Below are positions 1-6,309 of a stretch of DNA of 23,024 nt, in pieces (position 1 is the stretch's first letter; every line of letters begins with the position of its first letter). The notes beneath the pieces were generated by a model. That model was not told the DNA's origin and ran no database searches. It saw only the letters and a program-made list of their open reading frames with translations. Source of the DNA: an uncultured Atopobium sp. (lineage in GTDB: Bacteria; Actinomycetota; Coriobacteriia; Coriobacteriales; Atopobiaceae). The translations under genes were made by a program, and so were the position numbers. The stretch lies in NCBI GenBank assembly GCA_946999785.1, contig CAMQEO010000010.1, forward strand, positions 1 to 23,024, given 5' to 3'.

Positions 1-989
1 AGATCGGGATTTTGTACGAGAAATTCCTTAACAGCTTCGCGACCCTGACCCAAGCGCTGTTCTCCATAGTTAAACCATGCACCACTTTTTTGAACAATAC
101 CAAGTTCTGCAGCCATGTCCAAAACAGTTCCCTCTTTAGAAATACCTGTTCCGTACATAATGTCAAATTCTGCTTGTTTAAATGGAGGAGCAACTTTATT
201 CTTTACAACCTTTACGCGCACACGATTGCCGATCATATCGTTATTCTTTTTAAGCGTTTCAACACGACGAATATCCAAACGTACAGAGGAGAAAAACTTA
301 AGCGCACGTCCACCAGGAGTTGTTTCAGGATTACCAAACATAACACCAATCTTTTCACGTAACTGATTGATGAAAATACAGGTAGTTTTTGATTTAGATA
401 AAGAACCAGCTAATTTCCGCAATGCCTGACTCATTAAGCGAGCTTGAAGACCTACGGTTGTCTCCCCTATCTCACCTTCAATTTCGGCGCGCGGAACTAG
501 AGCAGCAACTGAGTCGACAACAACAACATCAATAGCACCTGAGCGTACCAACATGTCACAAATCTCTAATGCTTGCTCGCCTGTATCGGGTTGCGAAATT
601 AATACTTCATCAATATCAACACCTATACGTGCAGCATAATTAGGGTCCAGCGCATGTTCTGCATCGATAAATGCAACAACGCCACCTAAAGCTTGAGCCT
701 CAGCAAGAATTTCAAGAGATAGTGTCGTTTTGCCCGATGACTCAGGACCGTAAATTTCTATAATACGGCCACGAGGAACTCCGCCGATACCCAAAGCAAC
801 ATCCAAAGAAAGCGCGCCTGTTGGTATAGCTTCAACTTCGAGATCTGGACCCGAATCACCATACTTCATAATAGAGCCTTTACCAAAACGCTTTTCAATT
901 TCAGCTGTAGTGGTTTCCAGCTGTTTATCGCGTTCTTCGCCATAGGTTTTTTCATGTATCTCACGTGAAACTTGCTTGGTTTTGCTCAT
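1..989 (-). CDS. recA: Recombinase RecA (3' end cut by window edge)
   Basis: RecA is the ATP-dependent strand-exchange protein of homologous recombination and the co-protease that triggers LexA self-cleavage. 329 codons are visible from ATG 987-989; the frame runs open off the left edge, so only the extreme C-terminus (about 15-25 residues in most RecAs) is missing. Seen: Walker A GPESSGKT (residues 81-88), a VVVVDSVAALVPR Walker B/L1 stretch, EIEGEIGE, QARLMSQALRKL, and an L2 region NQLREKIGVMFGNPETTPGG, all near-invariant in the family. The start is fixed by AAGGAG six bases upstream of ATG. It has its own promoter with a LexA box (separate entry), so it need not depend on readthrough from cinA about 235 bp upstream. 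Identification is secure. Confidence 0.98.
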   Translation of the reverse strand, partial: MSKTKQVSREIHEKTYGEERDKQLETTTAEIEKRFGKGSIMKYGDSGPDLEVEAIPTGALSLDVALGIGGVPRGRIIEIYGPESSGKTTLSLEILAEAQALGGVVAFIDAEHALDPNYAARIGVDIDEVLISQPDTGEQALEICDMLVRSGAIDVVVVDSVAALVPRAEIEGEIGETTVGLQARLMSQALRKLAGSLSKSKTTCIFINQLREKIGVMFGNPETTPGGRALKFFSSVRLDIRRVETLKKNNDMIGNRVRVKVVKNKVAPPFKQAEFDIMYGTGISKEGTVLDMAAELGIVQKSGAWFNYGEQRLGQGREAVKEFLVQNPD

Positions 990-1017
990 GGCTTCTCCTT
1001 ATATCGATTTATCCGAC

Positions 1018-1047
1018 AGTATATAACGAACATGCGTTCTATGTCAA
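1018..1047 (-). promoter_or_regulatory. recA promoter (-35 TTGACA, -10 TATACT)
   Basis: Read on the minus strand, a consensus -35 hexamer TTGACA (1042-1047) is followed by an 18-base spacer and TATACT (1018-1023, 5/6 match to TATAAT). An alternative -10, TATATA, sits two bases closer. Transcription would start about 20-25 bases before the AAGGAG ribosome site of recA. The LexA operator lies inside the spacer, the classic arrangement for SOS repression. Confidence 0.8.
1027..1040 (-). promoter_or_regulatory. LexA (SOS) operator of recA
   Basis: The plus-strand sequence CGAACATGCGTTCT matches the Gram-positive LexA/DinR box CGAACRNRYGTTYC at 13 of 14 positions and contains the perfect dyad GAAC-N4-GTTC. 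It sits between the -35 and -10 of recA, so bound LexA should block RNA polymerase. This is the only such box I found in the window; recO shows none. Confidence 0.85.
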
Positions 1048-1224
1048 TTACAGTTTTATAATACTCAACAAAACATGCACATAACTTGGCGCTAACTTGC
1101 ACGATTAGAGAATAGCCACCCTTCGGCCGACAAATCCATACAGTACTATGAACACAAACACAAAATATCACTCAATACAGAACACAAGCACAACAGATGT
1201 GCAGCTTAAAGCACAATCAGTCAC

Positions 1225-1911
1225 TTATTGTAATTTCGAACAAGTATGAGCATCTTGTGCACCAAGATATTCATCAAGCACATCAGACATCATAGAGAGA
1301 GCAACCTTTGTGGTATATGCACGTACTGCAAATCTGGTTCCTTTGGCATGAATGCAGCGCAAGGTAGTATGCCAAGCAGAGCTTGCACAAATCCAAACGG
1401 TACCAACGGGCTTATGAGGCTCTTCTCCACCAGGTCCTGCAATACCAGTAACTGACACGCTTACATCGCTTAAAAACTTTGTACGAACGCCTAAAGCCAT
1501 TTGAAGTGCGCAAAATGAAGAAACAGCACCTAAAGACTGAGTATCAAGCAGCGTTGACGACACCCTCAAAATCCGTTTTTTTATTGGGATGGCATAACTA
1601 ACGCATGAGCCTAAGAAGCACGAAGATGAACCAGGAACGGCTGTAAGAACCGTTGAAATCATGCCACCCGTGCATGATTCTGCGGTACTCATGGTTAGTC
1701 CTGCTTGGTTAAGCTTTACAAGGACTTGAGAAGCTGTATCAGTTAGATCTTGTGAAATTCCCACAAAGGGCTCAACCATAGCTTGATACGATGATTCATG
1801 AACCTGTCTATAGTTATCAGGTAATGTGGGCGTCTCTAAAGCCACATACGGTATAAGAGCACCCAGTTGTGAATTTTGATCATAGCTGCACTGTTTAAGA
1901 GCTTTTCCCAT
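1225..1911 (-). CDS. cinA: CinA C-terminal-type nicotinamide-nucleotide amidohydrolase (PncC)
   Basis: Predicted to deamidate nicotinamide mononucleotide to nicotinate mononucleotide in NAD salvage. The 228-aa product carries the CinA/PncC domain: TAESCTGG (76-83), a GSSSCFLG loop, GIAGPGG (156-162) and KPVGTVW (167-173). It lacks the N-terminal molybdopterin-binding-like domain of full-length CinA (about 410 aa) but has an unusual extension of about 65 residues before the domain. The conserved YxNxxK segment reads YAIPIK, so the Asn is gone while Tyr and Lys remain. It overlaps the end of pgsA by 17 bp, with GGAG about ten bases before ATG, implying translational coupling. The order pgsA-cinA-recA is common in Gram-positives. 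The family is confident; activity given the altered motif is inferred. Confidence 0.88.
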   Translation of the reverse strand: MGKALKQCSYDQNSQLGALIPYVALETPTLPDNYRQVHESSYQAMVEPFVGISQDLTDTASQVLVKLNQAGLTMSTAESCTGGMISTVLTAVPGSSSCFLGSCVSYAIPIKKRILRVSSTLLDTQSLGAVSSFCALQMALGVRTKFLSDVSVSVTGIAGPGGEEPHKPVGTVWICASSAWHTTLRCIHAKGTRFAVRAYTTKVALSMMSDVLDEYLGAQDAHTCSKLQ

Positions 1912-2575
1912 CTGTTATCACACTCCAGGACTTTATTACATAATCAATTCCCGACCAAACCGTAAGAGCAACAGCAAGAAGCAATTCAAAGAGACCAACA
2001 GATTGAATGACTATCTGAATGTTAGCCCAAGGCAAGCAAGGGCGCAGTAAAAGTGCGCATATTGCCACTAAAGTGAGGGCTGTTTTTACTTTTCCAAGAC
2101 CAGATGCTGCTACCACAACGCCATGGGAAGCAACAAGCATGCGAAGCGCAGAAATTAAAAATTCGCGGCCTACAATAATCATGAGCATCCAGGCAGGATA
2201 AACAGATTTTTCCAGTAAAAAGATGAGTGCAGTCACAACTAAAATTTTGTCTGCAATAGGGTCTAAAAATTTACCGAATACCGTAATTTCGTTACGACTT
2301 CGTGCAAGATAGCCATCGAGTTTATCGCTTAATGACAAAATGACAAACACAAGAAACACCATAAGTGAGCCAAGGTCAAAACACGAACATGCACCAGGCT
2401 GCTGGGTCGTTTGCGCCATAGCATCACAAGGTATCAAGCACAAAACATTATTGTTCCACACATAAGACGCTAAAAGAGCCCAGAGAGGAACAAGTATAAC
2501 GCGTGCAATGGTAACAATATTGGCTAATGTCCATATTCTATACTCTGGCGCAGTAGTGTTTTGAGTGTTTTTCAT
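1895..2575 (-). CDS. pgsA: CDP-diacylglycerol--glycerol-3-phosphate 3-phosphatidyltransferase
   Basis: Membrane enzyme that makes phosphatidylglycerophosphate, the committed step to phosphatidylglycerol. The 226-aa protein contains the complete CDP-alcohol phosphotransferase signature DG-x2-AR-x8-G-x3-D-x3-D (D87, G88, A91, R92, G101, D105, D109) with the usual extra Asp at 84. Hydrophobic segments flank it: about 18-40, 70-83, 110-128, 140-172 and 185-210. NIVTIARVILVP near the N-terminus is typical of PgsA. Between the first membrane segment and the active-site helix is a polar, Cys/Gln-containing loop (about 41-66) longer than in typical family members. It starts 5 bp after the rimO stop, so the two are probably co-transcribed. 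Cls or PssA-type transferases share the fold, but the size and N-terminal motif favour PgsA. Confidence 0.93.
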   Translation of the reverse strand: MKNTQNTTAPEYRIWTLANIVTIARVILVPLWALLASYVWNNNVLCLIPCDAMAQTTQQPGACSCFDLGSLMVFLVFVILSLSDKLDGYLARSRNEITVFGKFLDPIADKILVVTALIFLLEKSVYPAWMLMIIVGREFLISALRMLVASHGVVVAASGLGKVKTALTLVAICALLLRPCLPWANIQIVIQSVGLFELLLAVALTVWSGIDYVIKSWSVITDGKSS

Positions 2576-2580
2576 CGGTG

Positions 2581-4095
2581 CTACACCAACTCTCCCACTA
2601 ATTCATAACAATATGCTTCTTTAAGTTTAACACGTACAACATCCCCTGGATTGGCGTCTGTATCCAAAATATGAACGCAACCATCGCAGTCTGGAGCTTG
2701 GAACCAAGCGTGACCAATGCGCTCTTTATCGGGCGAATCCATGTCGACGCTGTCAATAATAACGTCCACAACTTCGCCGACGTGTTTAGCAGTTGCTGCA
2801 AATCCAAGCTCTTCTGCAGTATCACGGAGTGTTTGTGTGCGCTCGAGCTTTATTTCGGCGCTGATCTGACCACGCATTTTAGCAGCGGTGGTACCAAGCT
2901 CTTGAGAATAAGAAAACACCGACATATAATCAAATTCTTCTTGTTTAAAGAAATCAACCAGCTCCGCTGCTTCTTCATCGGTTTCTGTAGGAAATCCTAC
3001 CATACCAGTGGTACGCAGTACCATTTGCGGGATTTCGTGCCGCAAATGTGCAAAGAGTTTATGAAGCTGCGAAGCCGAACCACTTCGACCCATCTTTTTT
3101 AAGAGACGCTCATTACAGTGCTGAATAGGAATATCAATGTAAGGCAAAACTTCAGGCGTATCGCGAATGGTGGCAATGAGGTCTTCGGTCATACCTTCGG
3201 GCTGCAAATAGAGCACGCGAATCCATGCTTTATATGGACGAACAATGCGCGCTACTTCGCGGAGCAACCACGCAAGATTCATGCTCTCATGTTGAGTGGA
3301 GTTTTTGTCAAAACTGCTTGCAGACGAAGGGTCATGAAGATCAGAATCCTTATGTAACACAGAAGCTGCACCACGTGACGAGAAATCTTCTCCCCAAATA
3401 CCAGTGTCTTGGCCAATGAGAATAATCTCTTTAACGCCGCCTTCCATAAGCATACTAATTTCATCAAAGATTTCTTCTGGGCAACGCGAAGCATAATGAC
3501 CGCGAATAAAAGGAATTGCACAAAAGGCGCAGTACCTATCACAACCTTCAGAAATCTTAACAAACGCACTGGTACCTTCTATAGTTCTGAGCGCGCGCGC
3601 AGAAAGTTCTTGTGAAAATGAGAACGTTGGATGCTCGATACCCAGCACATCAGATACGATGCCCACAATTGAGTCTTCATCAGTAGCTTTCACGAAGGCA
3701 GATACTTCAGGCAGCTCTTTATCAAGCGAAACTCCGTAACGAGAAGGAACGCATCCGCACATAATAATCGGCAATTTTTTGATACCAGATGTCCTCTTTT
3801 GTGCTAAATCGAGGGTAACTTCAATGGACTCAGATGTAGCGGATTCCAAAAATGAGCAGGTATTAATAATAACCACATCGGCAGATTCAGCGTCACGGCT
3901 TTCTTCAAAACCGCTTTTAAGTAAAAGAGCACGCATGCGGTCGGTGTCAACCTGATTTTTAGCGCAGCCAAGTGTTACAAATAAACAACTTGCTTTAGGT
4001 TGTTTTGAAACGCCTGACGGCTCAGCTGTTTTGTCTTTGGAAGATACAGCAGTTGAAGAAACATTTGAAGGTAATGTGTCCATAGATGTATTCAT
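2581..4095 (-). CDS. rimO: Ribosomal protein S12 Asp methylthiotransferase RimO
   Basis: Radical SAM enzyme that adds a methylthio group to the conserved Asp of ribosomal protein S12. It has the N-terminal MTTase domain with three Cys (C44 in TLGCAKNQVDTD, C80, C115), the radical SAM CxxxCxxC (C185, C189, C192, followed by AIPFIRG), LIGQDTGIWGED, and a C-terminal TRAM-like region ending near VRVKLKEAY. CAKNQVD and FCAIPFIRG separate RimO from MiaB and MtaB. From ATG 4093-4095 it is 504 aa, longer than the usual ~440, because of a Ser/Thr-rich N-terminal extension and a Ser/His/Asp-rich insertion near residues 265-305. The frame stays open to a TTG at 4167, but that start has no ribosome site and a -10-like box lies inside it, so I prefer 4095. 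ATG 4081-4083 is also possible. Confidence 0.94.
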   Translation of the reverse strand: MNTSMDTLPSNVSSTAVSSKDKTAEPSGVSKQPKASCLFVTLGCAKNQVDTDRMRALLLKSGFEESRDAESADVVIINTCSFLESATSESIEVTLDLAQKRTSGIKKLPIIMCGCVPSRYGVSLDKELPEVSAFVKATDEDSIVGIVSDVLGIEHPTFSFSQELSARALRTIEGTSAFVKISEGCDRYCAFCAIPFIRGHYASRCPEEIFDEISMLMEGGVKEIILIGQDTGIWGEDFSSRGAASVLHKDSDLHDPSSASSFDKNSTQHESMNLAWLLREVARIVRPYKAWIRVLYLQPEGMTEDLIATIRDTPEVLPYIDIPIQHCNERLLKKMGRSGSASQLHKLFAHLRHEIPQMVLRTTGMVGFPTETDEEAAELVDFFKQEEFDYMSVFSYSQELGTTAAKMRGQISAEIKLERTQTLRDTAEELGFAATAKHVGEVVDVIIDSVDMDSPDKERIGHAWFQAPDCDGCVHILDTDANPGDVVRVKLKEAYCYELVGELV

Positions 4096-4122
4096 AGTTA
4101 AAAAAGAAATCCTTTGTCCGAA

Positions 4123-4128
4123 AGTATA
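4123..4128 (-). promoter_or_regulatory. Candidate -10 box for rimO-pgsA-cinA
   Basis: TATACT on the minus strand lies 27 bases before the preferred rimO ATG, in a 130-bp gap after yajQ. No good -35 hexamer is seen at 16-18 bases, so this is tentative. AAAGGA follows it and could be a distant ribosome site. Confidence 0.3.
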
Positions 4129-4225
4129 ACCAATGAGCTCAACCTGCCATAACGCATAGCCATACAAGAATGTACATGCGCAAAATATGAGCTACGCTGG
4201 ATAAGTAACTGCCAAGAAAGTAAGC

Positions 4226-4723
4226 TTATCGATAATTAGTAAATTGCAGAGGCTGACCGTAATCTTGGTCTTTTAAAGCCGCAATAACTGACTGCAAAAC
4301 ATCACGAGAAGCAGAACTCACACGTAATTTCTCACCCTCAACTACAGCTTTACATTTAAGCTTTAAATTACGAATATCTTGAGCAATCTTTTTTGAGACT
4401 TCCTTAGAAATGCCTTGTATAAGGCTTGCCGTTTGGCGAACCGAAGCTCCAGAAGCACTTTGCGGCTTATTTACCTTAAGTGCTGATAAATCGATGGAAC
4501 GTTTAGCAAGTTTGGTACGCAAAACATCAATGACCTGCGAAGCAACAAATTCTGATGGAGCTTCAATAGTAAAGAGAGCATCTTGTTTAGAAAATTCAAT
4601 GCTGGCTCCTGTTTGCTTGAGGTCATAGCGTTGCGTAAGTTCACGCGCACATTGCTGAAAAGCATTGTCTACTTCTTGCATATTTACTTCCGAAACAATG
4701 TCAAAACTTGCTTCTTTGGCCAT
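4226..4723 (-). CDS. yajQ: YajQ family nucleotide-binding protein
   Basis: 165 aa, the normal length for YajQ/DUF520. It opens with the family motif SFDIVSEVNMQEVDNA and contains RYDLKQT, IEFSKQDALFTIEAPSEF, VRQTASLIQGISKEVSKKIAQDIRNLKLKCKA and the terminal RVSSASRDVLQSVIAALKDQDYGQPLQFTNYR-type ending. The fold is two ferredoxin-like domains. Proteobacterial members bind cyclic di-GMP, and other members have been linked to RNA/tRNA binding; which applies here cannot be read from sequence. The start is supported by a purine-rich AGGAAAGG site five bases or so before ATG. It stands between rodZ and rimO with gaps of about 66 and 130 bp, so it may be its own transcript or part of a longer one. 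Confidence 0.95.
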   Translation of the reverse strand: MAKEASFDIVSEVNMQEVDNAFQQCARELTQRYDLKQTGASIEFSKQDALFTIEAPSEFVASQVIDVLRTKLAKRSIDLSALKVNKPQSASGASVRQTASLIQGISKEVSKKIAQDIRNLKLKCKAVVEGEKLRVSSASRDVLQSVIAALKDQDYGQPLQFTNYR

Positions 4724-4750
4724 GTTCTTTCCTTTCCTACTAAACTCACT

Positions 4751-4779
4751 ACAGATGAAACAAAGTAAAATACATCTGT
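4751..4779 (-). repeat. Inverted repeat between rodZ and yajQ
   Basis: ACAGATG (4751-4757) and CATCTGT (4773-4779) form a perfect 7-bp dyad separated by 15 A/T-rich bases. On the minus strand no T-run follows, so it is not a convincing terminator. It lies 28 bp upstream of the yajQ start and could be an operator, a weak hairpin or chance. Confidence 0.3.
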
Positions 4780-4789
4780 TAGCGGGTAG

Positions 4790-6307
4790 TTATGAGCTCT
4801 TTTTATGGGTAGTCTTATTTGATTTCTTTTCTGACTTTTGAGAAGAAACCTGTTCCTTCTTTGAAGCACTCTTGTTGTCTGCAGAAGTGTTACCTGTGTT
4901 AGTATCCACGGACTCATCAGAATCTTTCGATTCACTTTCGGGTTTAGTTCCTTTGATCGTAACAGAACCAATACCTGCAGTTTTTGTGTCAAACTTAACA
5001 GGCGTGCCATTTTTTGTAACACGAACTGCTCCGGGATTGCTTACTTGTACGGTAATGGAATCGGTCACCACATATGTTTGACTCCAAGGTCCAGTCACCT
5101 GTTGAGCGATTTGACTTTTACCGTCATTAACAATCTCTACCCAACTGACTTCCCCATCGTTAACACTTACTTCAACTTCGGTTGTATTATGAGACTCTTC
5201 TTCTTCACGAGCAGCTTTATCCTTTGCAGCTTGCGAGGCAACATCATCGGTTTTAGAATCGTCTGATTGTTTTTTAGTTTCAGAAGTATCAGCTGCGGTA
5301 ACCGTAACAGTTTTTCCTGATGAGAGAGAATTTTTTACACAGGAATTGATAGAGAAAATAATGACACATGAAAGCAGAAAAACGCACAGAACCGCACCGA
5401 GTATAGCCAAACGACGTGGATCATCAAATAGCCATAACAAAAGACGTCTCCACAAAGGTTGATTGGCCATCTGACGGGAATTACGAGCAGCTGAAGATGA
5501 GCGGCGTTGTTGTCTGTTCACTTGAGGGCGCGTAGCAGAAGCAATATTGCGAGAACGCCGACGCCCAATTTGAGATGATGCAGCTTCATAAGGACGAGCT
5601 CCATCATAGTGAAGATCATCTACGTAGTTGTAGTCACGAGGTGAGCGCGTTTGAACCGAATCACTACCATAACCATAAGGTTGAGCTTGAGGGTTATGGT
5701 TACGCCGAGAGTCATTCTCAGCGTCAAACATATAGCCTGATTGACGATTGGTAAAAGGGCGATCAGGATAGCCACCACGAGAGCAGCGCACCTTCGACTG
5801 CATAAGCGCGGAGGTATTATATCGTCCATAATGACGTTCGGGTAAACTTGAAACAGTTGAGCCGGTTTCGCGCGAGTGTACTTCGCTTGTAGTCGCGAAG
5901 TCGTGCATGTCGCCAGCATAACCGCCTGATGTTGGCAAAAGACCACTTCTGCCTTGAAAATCTTGTGGCGTACGAGTGGCAATAGTACCACTTAAGCGGC
6001 GAGAAGTCATACGAGACGTTGTGTCAATCTGACTTCCAGCAGCACGAGTTCCTTGTGAAGATTCAAAATGAGCTAAGTCGTTACTAAACTGACTCACAAT
6101 CACACGCGTATTAAGCCCTAAATAACGAGCATATGAGGACAACATCCCTTGCGCATATCCGCTTTTTGGTATAGAAGGGAAATCACCGTCTTCAAAAGCT
6201 TGCAAAACTTGAGGTTTAAGACGCAAAACATGAGATGCTTGTGCGATCGATAAACCAAGTTGACGTCTTCTATCAAAAAGCATTTCACTAAAACGTGGGC
6301 GTGACAT
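4790..6307 (-). CDS. rodZ: RodZ-like protein: HTH domain, one membrane helix, DUF4115 C-terminus
   Basis: Bitopic membrane protein probably linking cytoskeleton or division proteins with the wall machinery. Residues about 5-75 form an Xre/HTH_25-type helix-turn-helix (MLFDRRRQLGLSIAQAS, then GDFPSIPKSGYAQGMLSSYARYLGL, diagnostic of RodZ). About 80-295 is a low-complexity linker rich in Arg, Ser, Tyr and Gly. A membrane helix spans about 299-320, then comes an Asp/Glu/Lys/Ser-rich segment, a DUF4115-like beta domain (about 374-448, with SWVEIV and NPGAVRVTKNG) and a Lys/Ser-rich tail. AAGGAGG lies seven bases before ATG and the ftsK stop is 2 bp upstream, so they are one operon. At 505 aa it is well above the ~300-340 aa typical of RodZ, because of the linker. 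RodZ partners MreB in rods; no mreB is visible here. Confidence 0.85.
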   Translation of the reverse strand: MSRPRFSEMLFDRRRQLGLSIAQASHVLRLKPQVLQAFEDGDFPSIPKSGYAQGMLSSYARYLGLNTRVIVSQFSNDLAHFESSQGTRAAGSQIDTTSRMTSRRLSGTIATRTPQDFQGRSGLLPTSGGYAGDMHDFATTSEVHSRETGSTVSSLPERHYGRYNTSALMQSKVRCSRGGYPDRPFTNRQSGYMFDAENDSRRNHNPQAQPYGYGSDSVQTRSPRDYNYVDDLHYDGARPYEAASSQIGRRRSRNIASATRPQVNRQQRRSSSAARNSRQMANQPLWRRLLLWLFDDPRRLAILGAVLCVFLLSCVIIFSINSCVKNSLSSGKTVTVTAADTSETKKQSDDSKTDDVASQAAKDKAAREEEESHNTTEVEVSVNDGEVSWVEIVNDGKSQIAQQVTGPWSQTYVVTDSITVQVSNPGAVRVTKNGTPVKFDTKTAGIGSVTIKGTKPESESKDSDESVDTNTGNTSADNKSASKKEQVSSQKSEKKSNKTTHKKSS

Positions 6308-6309
6308 TC

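Noticed and set aside
986..1171. 61-codon minus-strand frame spanning the recA promoter
   Set aside because: It contains the TTGACA/LexA/TATACT region, overlaps the recA start, and its product looks random.
1048..1224. Search for a terminator after cinA
   Set aside because: Only short stems (e.g. TGTGC/GCACA near 1197-1214) without a T-tract were found, so no terminator is called.
4096..4167. Longer RimO start at TTG 4167
   Set aside because: No ribosome site, the added residues are not RimO-like, and a candidate -10 box lies within the extension.
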